Under the pieces are notes generated by a model. That model saw only the letters and a list, made by a program, of their open reading frames with translations. It made no database searches and was not told the DNA's origin. This document shows positions 29,479 through 38,635 of a DNA stretch of 64,000 bases, piece by piece. Source of the DNA: Vibrio cortegadensis. GTDB lineage: Bacteria > Pseudomonadota > Gammaproteobacteria > Enterobacterales > Vibrionaceae. Every line of letters starts with the position of its first letter. The first letter of the stretch is position 1. The stretch lies in contig NZ_AP025472.1 in NCBI RefSeq assembly GCF_024347395.1, positions 2,480,001 to 2,544,000 on the forward strand. The letters run 5' to 3'. Made by a program: the position numbers and the translations under genes.

Positions 29479-31794
29479 ATGAAGTTAAGTAAACGTATAC
29501 TTCTTTTAATCGCACCTGTAATTATCATTAGTGCCGCAGCCTCTAGCTATATTATTTACGCTAGCCAAAAGGATGCTCTTATTAAACGAGAAGACAGTTA
29601 TTTACAGCTCAATATGGAAAAGTTGGCAGGTCATTTTCGTCAAGCTCGCTCATTTCTAAACAGCTACGCCTACACCTTGACCAAGAGTGACATCATTCGG
29701 CAATACTTTCTTAACGCACAAAATCCATATCGTGAGCTTGAGCTCATCGAAAATTTGCAGGAAACCATAAAAGTATTGCAAGCAGGAGACAGTAGCTTCT
29801 CTTCTTTGGCGATCCTAGATAGTAATCAAGATCTCCTTTATTATGCTGAAAATAGCACCGATCCTTTCGCTGAAATTGATCCTGCGATACTTCACCATGT
29901 AAAACAGAAATACCAAACATCATTGGCCGCTTCGGACATCAATTATGTCTTAAGTTCTCAAGGTGACGGTATGCTAGTTCGCTATGAAGTACTAGACAAA
30001 AGAACCATTGCTCGTCCACTGATTAAACAACAAGACGATATTTTTTTCGTCGTCGTATCCGTTTCATTAGACAAATTCAATACGCTACGAAGGCAGATCG
30101 AGTTTGATAACCAAACTAGCATCTTCGCATCTTCCGAGCCAATTAATACCAACAAAGGACTCACTCAGTCTATTAAACTCGCCAATGACTTATACATCAC
30201 GGTCGATCCTGCTCAATTTATTCTCAATAACAAGCTGCAAGATATTTGGCGTCAACTTATTCTATCTTTTGGGACTTCGGCATTAATAACGGTATTGTTG
30301 CTACTTATTCTTCTCTACCGTTATGTGATAAATCCAATAACTCGTTTAGATAAGCAACTCCAACAAGTTGAAAAAAAACAGCGTGACAATATCCAACCAC
30401 TCAATACCAATGATGAGATGGGACGGTTATCCACACGCTTCTATGACATGTATAACGAACTCGATAATACGTATCGAAAAACCAAAACATTAGCTGAAAA
30501 CGATCACCTAACCAAGCTTGCGAACCGTCATCAGTTTCAGAATTACGCGAATAGTATACTTAGCTCCCCATTAGCAAGTTGTAATATATGGGTCCTGTAT
30601 ATTGATTTGGATAACTTCAAGTTCGTTAATGACCAATATGGACATCAGGTGGGTGACTCTTTGCTGGTTGAATTTGCTGAACAAGTGACTCGCTTATGTG
30701 ATGATTTTAGCCATCAATATGGGACCAAGAGCCTTGCTTCACGCCTATCTGGTGATGAATTTGCCATCTTTATCTGCTCACCAAATAACTTTAAAGATGC
30801 CGCAAAAGCCTTTGCTGAGCAAATTTTAGCGCCTCTTCAGGGCGGGTTTAAATCTGAATTTGGTAGCTTTCCTATCACCGCAAGTATTGGCGTCGCCACT
30901 TATCCTTTGGATGGTGACCATATTGAAAAACTCTTATCGAATGCTGATACTGCCATGTATCAAGCAAAGCGTGCGGGTAAAAACCAATTCGCTCACTACT
31001 CTCTTGACCTCGATAAAATAGTTCAGCGACGCTCGAATATCGAACGAGCATTAAGAGCTCATCAATATATCGATGAGTTCAGCCTCGTATTTATGCCCTA
31101 CCTAAATACTCAAGGTACTGAAGTGATTGGTGTTGAAGCTCTGTTGAGGTGGCATTCCGAACAACTTGGGTTCATTTCACCTGATGAATTCATTCCCATT
31201 GCAGAACAAACGGGGTTATTTGAAGAGATTGACCGCTGGGTAATCGCACAATCTTTTGCTCGCTTTGATCAATTACAAACAGCGTTTGATATTCCTGTTC
31301 AGTTGTCGATTAACTTATCTTCAGCTGAGCTTAGTAGTACAAAACTAGCCATGTTTATCGAAGAGCACGCTCAACAATATGGTATTCCACGCCATTTGAT
31401 CGACTTTGAAATAACGGAAACTTTTGCAGCAGATTCAAAAGGGTTCCCACTACTGTATAAATTATCCAAATTAGGCTACAACCTCGCCATTGATGATTTT
31501 GGTTCAGGCTATACTTCGATAACTCAACTTGTGCAATACCCTGTACAAAAGATTAAGTTCGATCGACTCTTTTTAGAAACGTTAGTCGCAACGAATAATC
31601 AGAACGTAATCAAACCACTTATTGAGTTGTGCCATGCGCAATCTAAAACCGTAACGGCTGAAGGCATTGAAACCCAAGAGATGCATGAATGGCTTGCAGA
31701 TCAACAATGTGACTTTATGCAAGGCTACTATTTTGGAAAACCAATGGATATTGATCAGCTATCGATTTGGTATCAACAGCTAAAAGGACTCTAA
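29479..31794 (+). CDS. mbaA: GGDEF/EAL c-di-GMP protein MbaA
   Basis: MbaA is the inner-membrane partner of NspS; in V. cholerae it controls biofilm through c-di-GMP. I start at the ATG at 29479 (MKLSKRILLL, 771 aa); a TTG at 29464 next to AAGGT is an alternative. It has a membrane segment (about 5-25), a periplasmic sensor region (30-255), a second membrane segment (about 260-285), a HAMP-like linker, a GGDEF domain (about 345-505) and an EAL domain (about 515-770). The GGDEF motif reads SGDEF (S424). The EAL motif (EALLRW), DDFGSGY and EGIET are intact. It is 7 bp upstream of yjjX. Confidence 0.92.
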   Translation: MKLSKRILLLIAPVIIISAAASSYIIYASQKDALIKREDSYLQLNMEKLAGHFRQARSFLNSYAYTLTKSDIIRQYFLNAQNPYRELELIENLQETIKVLQAGDSSFSSLAILDSNQDLLYYAENSTDPFAEIDPAILHHVKQKYQTSLAASDINYVLSSQGDGMLVRYEVLDKRTIARPLIKQQDDIFFVVVSVSLDKFNTLRRQIEFDNQTSIFASSEPINTNKGLTQSIKLANDLYITVDPAQFILNNKLQDIWRQLILSFGTSALITVLLLLILLYRYVINPITRLDKQLQQVEKKQRDNIQPLNTNDEMGRLSTRFYDMYNELDNTYRKTKTLAENDHLTKLANRHQFQNYANSILSSPLASCNIWVLYIDLDNFKFVNDQYGHQVGDSLLVEFAEQVTRLCDDFSHQYGTKSLASRLSGDEFAIFICSPNNFKDAAKAFAEQILAPLQGGFKSEFGSFPITASIGVATYPLDGDHIEKLLSNADTAMYQAKRAGKNQFAHYSLDLDKIVQRRSNIERALRAHQYIDEFSLVFMPYLNTQGTEVIGVEALLRWHSEQLGFISPDEFIPIAEQTGLFEEIDRWVIAQSFARFDQLQTAFDIPVQLSINLSSAELSSTKLAMFIEEHAQQYGIPRHLIDFEITETFAADSKGFPLLYKLSKLGYNLAIDDFGSGYTSITQLVQYPVQKIKFDRLFLETLVATNNQNVIKPLIELCHAQSKTVTAEGIETQEMHEWLADQQCDFMQGYYFGKPMDIDQLSIWYQQLKGL

Positions 31795-31801
31795 ACCTGT
31801 C

Positions 31802-32329
31802 ATGAAAACCGTAATTATCACCTCTCTTAACCCTGCAAAAATCAATGCGGTCAAAAGTGCATTTCAAGCAGCCTTCCCTACTGAAACTTTTGAGTTTGAA
31901 GGTGTCAGCGTAGCAAGCGAAGTGGCCGATCAACCAATGACGGATCAAGAGACTCATGATGGAGCCCTCAATCGAGTACGCAATGCGAAAAAAATTAATT
32001 CGAATGCTGACTACTTTGTTGGTTTAGAAGCGGGAATTGAGGGCAGCGTAACTTTTGCGTGGATGGTGATTGAATCAGCGACTCATCGAGGTGAGTCTCG
32101 CTCAGCCAGTTTGATGTTGCCGCCTGAAGTCATTGAGAAACTAAAAACAGCAAATGAGCTAGGCGACGTAATGGATGAAGTGTTTGCAACGGATAATATT
32201 AAGCAGAAAGGTGGGGCAATTAGCTTGCTGACTCAAGACCAATTGACTCGCAGCTCTGTTTATCACCAAGCGCTCATATTGGCACTGATCCCGTTCACTA
32301 ATCCTACTCACTTCCCTGCGAATCTGTAA
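31802..32329 (+). CDS. yjjX: Inosine/xanthosine triphosphatase YjjX
   Basis: This house-cleaning enzyme hydrolyses ITP and XTP to keep deaminated purines out of nucleic acids. The 175-aa protein starts ITSLNPAKINAVKSAF, the family nucleotide-binding motif, and has the ADYFVGLEAGIEG metal-binding region and LTRSSVYHQALILAL near the end. It follows mbaA by 7 bp, so they are probably co-transcribed. It converges on trpR with a shared terminator; the yjjX/trpR/slt neighbourhood also exists in enterics. Confidence 0.92.
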   Translation: MKTVIITSLNPAKINAVKSAFQAAFPTETFEFEGVSVASEVADQPMTDQETHDGALNRVRNAKKINSNADYFVGLEAGIEGSVTFAWMVIESATHRGESRSASLMLPPEVIEKLKTANELGDVMDEVFATDNIKQKGGAISLLTQDQLTRSSVYHQALILALIPFTNPTHFPANL

Positions 32330-32441
32330 GCGAGTTCGCAACTCTCGATACACGTTTATTCTTCGTACCACAATATGCTGCAAACGAACAAACGATGTTA
32401 GACAGATGCTAGCAAATGGAAGGTAGCAAATAGAAGATAGC

Positions 32442-32472
32442 AAAAAGCACTCGCCGCTTGACGAGTGCTTTT
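32442..32472. terminator. Bidirectional terminator between yjjX and trpR
   Basis: A 12-bp stem AAAAAGCACTCG / CGAGTGCTTTTT gives A/T tails on both sides. Just before it are three AGCAAA-type near-repeats (32411-32445) of no clear meaning. Confidence 0.88.
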
Positions 32473-32505
32473 TATATTTAGACTTTATATCATAGAAAGA
32501 TAACA

Positions 32506-32811
32506 CTAAGCGTTCTTGTTGGTTAAGATCAACTCTGCTAATTTCGTTTTTTCTTCCTCTGACTTACTTTTCAATTCATTAGAACCTCTAGTGATTGTTG
32601 CAATACCCACCCCGAGCATTTGGCTAATCTGTCTCTGAGATAGATCTCCTTTTAACAGCTCACAGAAGATATTTACTCTCGCCACTAAAGCATCTCTTTC
32701 ATCTGGAGTCATCATCATGGTAAGTAGCATCTGTTGCTGATCTTGCTCAGACGCCTCTTTCACTAAGCTCATTAACTGTTGCCAATCACTATATTCTGGT
32801 TCTGATGCCAT
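32506..32811 (-). CDS. trpR: Trp operon repressor TrpR
   Basis: TrpR is the tryptophan-activated dimeric repressor of aromatic amino-acid genes. The 101-aa all-helical protein contains the helix-turn-helix region QRQISQMLGVGIATITRGSNELK (about 68-90) and the upstream LMMTPDERDALVARVNIFCELLKG core helices. No clear TrpR operator was seen in the 57 bp before it, so autoregulation is not evident. It lies downstream of slt on the same strand and converges on yjjX. Confidence 0.95.
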   Translation of the reverse strand: MASEPEYSDWQQLMSLVKEASEQDQQQMLLTMMMTPDERDALVARVNIFCELLKGDLSQRQISQMLGVGIATITRGSNELKSKSEEEKTKLAELILTNKNA

Positions 32812-32868
32812 ATTGTTTTCACCTTTACTTACTTATCTCTATTGTAAAGTTTTAGCGCCACTTTTAAA

Positions 32869-34857
32869 TTAATATTTTGCGTTACTCTCTTCATCACTCA
32901 AGAAGGTTCCTTCTACCCCTAAAATATCTCGATAGTAGGTCTCGAACATCAAAATATTTTGCACATATCCACGAGTCTCTTTAAACGGTATCGCTTCAAT
33001 AAACGCGTAAGCGTCAAGTTCTCCCCCCGTTCGAGATCGCCATGTTTTCACTCGGTGAGGGCCCGCATTATAGGCCGCGAGAGCAAAAATTCTATTATGG
33101 CCATATTGCTCTAGCAAACCATCTAAGTAGTGACTTCCTATTTCAATATTCTTACCGACTTCATACAGGTCATCTTTTCCTTGGTAATTTATCCGGTACT
33201 TTTTCGCAGTATATTTAGCCGTTGCAGGCATAATCTGCATGATTCCTCTTGCACCTACAGGAGAACGAGCTTCAATATCCAACGCACTCTCCTGACGAGC
33301 TAATGACATAAGTGTTATCGGGTTTATGTCGTGCTTTTCACCATAGAAATTAAACCACCAGCGGTGAGCAATAGGGAAACGTAAATGCGTGTTATCCCAC
33401 ATCCGAGCTGAGATCGTGGCCGTTACCGTTAAGTGGTGCCAACCTTGTACTGCTGCATACGCGGCTAACATCTCTTTCTCATCACTCGATACATAGCTAA
33501 GAAGCCAGCGCCATTCACTTTTCGCGGCCGCAATTTTATCGAGATCAATAAGCTCTCGAATTCGCTCTAATGCCATTCGATGAGGATTCACCATCGCCTT
33601 ATCTAGCACAAGAGTCGTCGTAGGGTAGTTTATCGACTGCTTGACAGCGTTCGCAGCAGCCACACTGTAGAAGTTACGTTTTCCAACGAGTTTTTTTAAA
33701 CGCTGCTGCCCTTTTACCTTCTCACCAAGCTCAATCTCAGATCGTCCTTGCCAATATTGCCATCGAATAGCGCTCCGCTTCACCTCAGGTAATCGTGCAA
33801 TCCAGCGCTGGACACCTTGCCAATCTGCATGCTGAATCGCTAAGCGAACTCTTCTCTCTAGCAAGACAACCCGCTCTGTTTTTAATAGAACCTGATCTCT
33901 CCATTTCGCTAACTCATCGGAATCGGTATTGGTTAATCGAAATGCCACATATTCTGCGAGTTGCTGTGATTTCTGAGATGACAACTTCTGAGCGTTAACC
34001 ACTTTAGGCAATGCTTTTTGTGCTGCGGAGACATCCTTACGGGCAAGTTTTTTAAAGGCGAATTCCGTTTGTGATCGGTAGAAATCCGACGCCTCGTGCT
34101 GCTTAGCAAACTGAGTGACGCTCTCCGGCTTTCTATACAGAGCTTTCATCGCTTCCGCTTGTTTCTTTGCCGCGTCGGACTTTGGTAACTTCATTAGATA
34201 AGTCATCAACTTTCCGTTCCGAGCTTCAAACGCAAGCAACATGCGATCTAAAATCAATGCGTCACTACGAAGCCCTGCCTCTTCCCATTGCTCAAATAGA
34301 GGATCACATTGGTCTGCAATACCTTGCCCACTTAGCCACAGTTTCTCAGCGCCTGAAAACGCGGCCTCTTTCTGGTTACCCATCCACAATGCATGATAAT
34401 AAATACACTGGTAACTCTCGCCCTTAGGCTCCTGAGTTTGAAAAGTTAATAATGTTTGCCACTGGCCTTGCTTGGCTAAAACTTCCAAGTAAGGAGCTCG
34501 AATTCTAGCTGAAAACGGCAGTAATCGGTTTTTCTCAATAAAATTGTCGACTTCTGGGGGGGTCTTATTACTCAGCTGAGCCAAAAATGCACGATAGTCG
34601 GTGTAAGGGGTCAGAGGATAAGTCGCAATCGTACTGCGTAAAGCTTGGTACTCTTCCACCTTTTTCTTATCTAATAAATCTTGAGCTTTTTCATAGTTCA
34701 CTCGTTGTAATTCCCGTTCAGAAACGGTTTTTGCTGCGATACCATGACTGACCATGACACTCATAAGAAGGCTTGAAGAAATCACTTTCGCTATCGTCGT
34801 TAGCGTATTTCTCAATACTGAGTGTGGTCCTATTGTTCGCGCTTTGTTTTGCGTCAT
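32869..34857 (-). CDS. slt: Soluble lytic murein transglycosylase Slt
   Basis: Slt is a periplasmic exo-lytic transglycosylase that cleaves murein glycan strands to 1,6-anhydroMurNAc products. The 662-aa protein has a signal peptide after a long basic N-terminus (cleavage near residue 43, GIAAKT), a large helical superhelix (U and L domains, about 60-470) and a C-terminal SLT domain. The catalytic Glu lies in SLARQESALDIEARSPVGARGIMQIMPATA (near residue 515), and AAYNAGPHRVKTW closes the fold. Its products are fed to the NagZ/AnmK/MurQ recycling genes nearby. It is divergent from ettA across 307 bp. Confidence 0.95.
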   Translation of the reverse strand: MTQNKARTIGPHSVLRNTLTTIAKVISSSLLMSVMVSHGIAAKTVSERELQRVNYEKAQDLLDKKKVEEYQALRSTIATYPLTPYTDYRAFLAQLSNKTPPEVDNFIEKNRLLPFSARIRAPYLEVLAKQGQWQTLLTFQTQEPKGESYQCIYYHALWMGNQKEAAFSGAEKLWLSGQGIADQCDPLFEQWEEAGLRSDALILDRMLLAFEARNGKLMTYLMKLPKSDAAKKQAEAMKALYRKPESVTQFAKQHEASDFYRSQTEFAFKKLARKDVSAAQKALPKVVNAQKLSSQKSQQLAEYVAFRLTNTDSDELAKWRDQVLLKTERVVLLERRVRLAIQHADWQGVQRWIARLPEVKRSAIRWQYWQGRSEIELGEKVKGQQRLKKLVGKRNFYSVAAANAVKQSINYPTTTLVLDKAMVNPHRMALERIRELIDLDKIAAAKSEWRWLLSYVSSDEKEMLAAYAAVQGWHHLTVTATISARMWDNTHLRFPIAHRWWFNFYGEKHDINPITLMSLARQESALDIEARSPVGARGIMQIMPATAKYTAKKYRINYQGKDDLYEVGKNIEIGSHYLDGLLEQYGHNRIFALAAYNAGPHRVKTWRSRTGGELDAYAFIEAIPFKETRGYVQNILMFETYYRDILGVEGTFLSDEESNAKY

Positions 34858-35056
34858 ACGCTCAATTCCCTTGTGCGAATTGTTATTAGGTAGCCTCTAT
34901 TAACAACTCATACACATTCGAATGTAAAGCTAGAAATTGTAAATATATCCAAACTTGCATATCGATTGGCTTTTAGTGCAATCGGTCCCAGAAAAAACAC
35001 ACTATTTCTGCATACAACTTCACCACCTAGGCATGTATACCCGCAAATTTTCACCA

Positions 35057-35125
35057 TAAAGTCTCGGTTCATAAACCGTAAAGTCTCGCCAGAAGGTAAC
35101 AAAATGATAGCGTTTGGTATAAAAT
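35057..35125 (+). promoter_or_regulatory. slt/ettA intergenic region with a 10-bp direct repeat and a -10
   Basis: In the 307-bp gap 34858-35164, TAAAGTCTCG occurs twice (35057-35066, 35079-35088; 22-bp period). A -10-like TATAAA/TAAAAT lies at 35118-35125, about 40 bp before ettA. I recognise no regulator for the repeat, and nothing else gene-like lies in the gap. Confidence 0.35.
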
Positions 35126-35164
35126 GTCCGCTTCATAATTTGCAAACATTAGGAACGATCGGCA

Positions 35165-36832
35165 ATGGCTGAATACGTATATACCATGTCTCGGGTGAGC
35201 AAAACTGTGCCACCTAAACGTCAAATTCTAAAAGACATTTCCCTTAGTTTTTTTCCTGGCGCTAAAATCGGTGTTTTAGGTCTCAATGGTTCAGGTAAAT
35301 CCACCTTACTGCGCATCATGGCTGGCCTTGATACAGACATTGATGGTGAAGCTCGTGCGCAAACTGGCTTGAAAGTCGGCTACCTGCCACAAGAACCTGT
35401 ACTGGACGAATCTAAAACCGTTCGTGAGATTGTTGAAGAAGCCGTTTCTGATGTTGCAGGCGCACTGACTCGTCTTGATGCGGTATACGCTGCATACGCA
35501 GAACCAGACGCCGATTTCGACGCGCTTGCTAAAGAGCAAGGTGAGCTAGAAGCACTAATTCAAGCGAAAGATGGTCACAATCTAGAAACCGCTCTAGAGC
35601 GTGCTGCTGATGCACTTCGTCTTCCTGAATGGGATGCGAAAATTGAATTCTTATCTGGTGGTGAACGTCGTCGTGTTGCGATTTGTCGTCTACTTCTTGA
35701 AAAACCAGACATGTTACTTCTTGATGAACCAACCAACCACTTGGATGCTGAATCAGTTGCATGGCTTGAGCACTTCCTTGTTGATTACAGCGGTACTGTT
35801 GTGGCAATCACCCATGACCGTTACTTCCTTGATAACGCTGCTGGCTGGATTTTAGAGCTTGACCGTGGTGAAGGTATTCCATGGGAAGGTAACTACACCT
35901 CTTGGCTAGAACAGAAAGATGAACGTCTAAAACAAGAAAAATCAGGCGAAAGCGCACGTCAAAAAACTATCGAGAAAGAACTTGAGTGGGTTCGCCAGAA
36001 TCCTAAAGGCCGTCAGGCTAAATCTAAAGCTCGTATGGCGCGTTTTGAAGAGCTAACGACAGGTCAATACCAGAAGCGTAACGAAACCAACGAACTGTTC
36101 ATCCCGCCGGGTGAGCGTTTAGGTGATAAAGTACTTGAAGTGAACAACCTTACTAAATCGTTTGGTGATCGCGTTCTTATCGACGACCTATCGTTCAGCA
36201 TGCCTAAAGGCGCGATCGTGGGTATCGTGGGTGCCAATGGTGCGGGTAAATCAACACTATTCAAGATGCTAAGTGGCGCAGAACAGCCCGATTCAGGTAC
36301 TGTGGAGCTAGGTGAAACCGTTAAACTTGCTTCAGTGGATCAGTTCCGTGACAGCATGGATGACAAGAAAACCGTATTCCAAGAGATCTCTGAAGGCGCT
36401 GATATCATTAAGATCAACAACTTCGAAATCCCTGCACGTGCATACTGCTCTCGTTTCAACTTCAAAGGCAACGATCAACAGAAAATCATCGGGCAGCTTT
36501 CTGGTGGTGAACGTAACCGTGTTCACCTAGCTAAACTGCTTAAAGCGGGCGGCAACGTACTGCTACTCGATGAACCGACCAATGACCTTGATGTTGAAAC
36601 TCTACGTGCACTTGAAGAAGCGCTACTTGAGTTCCCAGGTTGTGCAATGGTTATCTCGCATGACCGTTGGTTCTTAGACCGTATTGCTACCCACATCCTA
36701 GACTACCGTGATGAAGGTCAGGTGAACTTCTACGAAGGTAACTATACTGAATACACTGAGTGGCTGAAAAAGACTTTAGGCGCTCAAGCGGCAGAACCTC
36801 ATCGTATCAAATACAAACGTATGACTAAGTAA
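35165..36832 (+). CDS. ettA: Energy-dependent translational throttle protein EttA
   Basis: EttA is an ABC-F ATPase that binds the ribosomal E site and gates the first elongation steps according to ATP level. The 555-aa protein has two ABC domains: Walker A GLNGSGKST (near 41) with LSGGERRRVAIC and LLLDEPTNHLD, and Walker A GANGAGKST (near 357) with LSGGERNRVHLA and LLLDEPTNDLD. The characteristic arm insertion is in the first domain, and the linker has WVRQNPKGRQAKSKARMARFEEL. It has no membrane segments. It is a monocistronic gene, followed by a weak hairpin. Confidence 0.96.
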   Translation: MAEYVYTMSRVSKTVPPKRQILKDISLSFFPGAKIGVLGLNGSGKSTLLRIMAGLDTDIDGEARAQTGLKVGYLPQEPVLDESKTVREIVEEAVSDVAGALTRLDAVYAAYAEPDADFDALAKEQGELEALIQAKDGHNLETALERAADALRLPEWDAKIEFLSGGERRRVAICRLLLEKPDMLLLDEPTNHLDAESVAWLEHFLVDYSGTVVAITHDRYFLDNAAGWILELDRGEGIPWEGNYTSWLEQKDERLKQEKSGESARQKTIEKELEWVRQNPKGRQAKSKARMARFEELTTGQYQKRNETNELFIPPGERLGDKVLEVNNLTKSFGDRVLIDDLSFSMPKGAIVGIVGANGAGKSTLFKMLSGAEQPDSGTVELGETVKLASVDQFRDSMDDKKTVFQEISEGADIIKINNFEIPARAYCSRFNFKGNDQQKIIGQLSGGERNRVHLAKLLKAGGNVLLLDEPTNDLDVETLRALEEALLEFPGCAMVISHDRWFLDRIATHILDYRDEGQVNFYEGNYTEYTEWLKKTLGAQAAEPHRIKYKRMTK

Positions 36833-36864
36833 TAAACCATTACGATAGAGCTTGTATTTTAATC

Positions 36865-36890
36865 AAAGGCCGCTATGATCAGCGGCCTTT
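36865..36890 (+). terminator. Hairpin after ettA
   Basis: A perfect 10-bp stem AAAGGCCGCT / AGCGGCCTTT with a 6-nt loop. The following sequence GTGTATT lacks a T run, so termination is only probable. Confidence 0.6.
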
Positions 36891-37060
36891 GTGTATTGGT
36901 ACGTTTGGCATAAATAAGAATACGTGATTAATTCGTTATTCATGTGGGCTTTTTTGATATCCGATTAATTGCCATAATCATTATTTGCTATGATGAGTAT
37001 AAACCCAAATAATGTTGATTGATGAAATGCAATCAACCTACTGATACAGAGAGAAATATT

Positions 37061-37432
37061 ATGGTTGAGCGACGTCGTTTTTCACGCATTATTTATCAAG
37101 CACCTGCGCTTATTTCACACGGTGAGTATGAATTAAAAACCACGATTAAAGACTTATCTTTACATGGACTACTGTTATCAGCAGAGCAAACTCCAGATCT
37201 AGAGATGAATTCGGCGGTCACCGTTTCATTTACACTGCCTGAAAGTGATATAACTATTCATCTTCAAGCGAAAGTTCTAAACACTCAAGACGATATAATT
37301 CGTCTAATCATTGATAATATTGATATTGATAGTATCAGCCACCTAAAAAGATTGGTTGAACTCAACGTGGGCGATGATCATTTACTGCACCGCGAAATAG
37401 AACATTTATCAGATCTAGGCGAAGAGGCTTAA
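37061..37432 (+). CDS. PilZ-domain c-di-GMP effector, PlzA-like
   Basis: This small soluble protein consists almost entirely of one PilZ domain, the c-di-GMP receptor fold. From the ATG at 37061 it is 123 aa; an ATG at 37019 would add 14 residues but has no ribosome site. The ligand signature is visible: RRRFSR near the start (RxxxR) and DLSLHG about 30 residues later (D/NxSxxG). Its position between ettA and the tyrA/aroF region is where, as I recall, V. cholerae carries plzA. It could act downstream of MbaA, but no direct link is shown. Confidence 0.88.
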   Translation: MVERRRFSRIIYQAPALISHGEYELKTTIKDLSLHGLLLSAEQTPDLEMNSAVTVSFTLPESDITIHLQAKVLNTQDDIIRLIIDNIDIDSISHLKRLVELNVGDDHLLHREIEHLSDLGEEA

Positions 37433-37497
37433 TCAAACGATTTTGCTATTGTCTGCCAATTACGTAGTCACGTTAGTTAATATATACAAAAGTTAAT

Positions 37498-38523
37498 ATG
37501 TCCAAAAAAATTTCCATCATTATCCCTGCACAAAGCGGGGATCAAGCGTTTCATTTCGGTAAGAGATCAATATTAGCTATTTTGGCTACTTTAACGACCG
37601 TGCCTGCATTACTCGGTACTTTTTTGTACCAGCAATACAACGATAGCCAGTTAATGCAATCTGAAATGCATACGACTCAACAAGAGTTCGAAGCCGCCAT
37701 TTCAAATCTAAAAACTGAAAAAAAGGCTATTGAAGCGCTTTATGAGGAACAAGTTGATACTAGCCACTCATTATCTCAATCACTTGAACAAAAAAATTCG
37801 CAAATCCATATTTTAGGAAAGCGCGTTTATGATGTGGAATCCGTATTAGGCTTGGCGGATGAAGACTTACTGACCAATGATAGCTCTTTAGAAGAGAGAA
37901 TCGATGCCGCTGCCATTGATTCCGCCGTTCGCGCAACCATGTTTAGATTGATTCCAAATGATAGCCCTGTCACCTATCAGCGCATCTCCTCCTCTTATGG
38001 ACGCAGGACCAATCCAATTAGCGGAAAACGCCATACTCATACTGGTATAGATCTGACTTGTAAGCGCGGAGAGCAGATTTTAGCCCCTGCGGATGGTGTC
38101 GTTGAAACCGTTAGGCCAAGCAAAAAAGGGTTTGGAAACTTCCTAACCGTTCGTCACTCATTCGGATTCATGAGCTCTTACGCTCACTTAAAAAGCTTCA
38201 AAGCCAAGAGTGGTCAGTTTGTCAGTAAGGGCGATGTATTAGCGACATGTGGTAACTCTGGCAATTCAACAGGCCCACACCTTCATTATGAAGTACGATT
38301 TCTAGGTCGCTCACTCAATCCACAATACCTTATGGATTGGACACCAGAAAATTTCAATTACGTATTTGAAAAAGAGAAGAAGCTGAAATGGGCTCCGCTG
38401 GTCAAATTGATTGATAACATGGTTCGCCTACAGATCAACTTAACTAATGCTCCGTATACTGACAGCAGTATCGAAACGGTATTGAGTGATGACGCAAATG
38501 ATAAATCAAGCATCACTCGCTAA
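37498..38523 (+). CDS. M23-family peptidoglycan endopeptidase
   Basis: This is a LytM/M23 zinc metallopeptidase-type cell-wall hydrolase or hydrolase activator. The 341-aa protein has one N-terminal membrane anchor (about 25-45), a coiled coil of ~70 residues (about 58-125) and a C-terminal M23 domain. The zinc and catalytic residues are present: HTGID, SSYAHL and HLHYEVRF, so the enzyme should be active. It resembles the periplasmic endopeptidases beside divisome genes, but its substrate is not known from the sequence. It lies 65 bp after the PilZ gene and converges on tyrA. Confidence 0.9.
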   Translation: MSKKISIIIPAQSGDQAFHFGKRSILAILATLTTVPALLGTFLYQQYNDSQLMQSEMHTTQQEFEAAISNLKTEKKAIEALYEEQVDTSHSLSQSLEQKNSQIHILGKRVYDVESVLGLADEDLLTNDSSLEERIDAAAIDSAVRATMFRLIPNDSPVTYQRISSSYGRRTNPISGKRHTHTGIDLTCKRGEQILAPADGVVETVRPSKKGFGNFLTVRHSFGFMSSYAHLKSFKAKSGQFVSKGDVLATCGNSGNSTGPHLHYEVRFLGRSLNPQYLMDWTPENFNYVFEKEKKLKWAPLVKLIDNMVRLQINLTNAPYTDSSIETVLSDDANDKSSITR

Positions 38524-38551
38524 TGCTAAATAATGCGTTATTTTAAACAAT

Positions 38552-38582
38552 AAAAAAGAGCTGTATTTCACAGCTCTTTTTT
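38552..38582. terminator. Bidirectional terminator between the M23 gene and tyrA
   Basis: A long stem AAAAAAGAGCTGT / ACAGCTCTTTTTT (loop ATTTC) gives A/T tails on both sides. Confidence 0.92.
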
Positions 38583-38635
38583 GTCGATATTTATTTTCTA
38601 TCTAACCTTATGTTCTATAAAGGCTTAAGAGCGAA

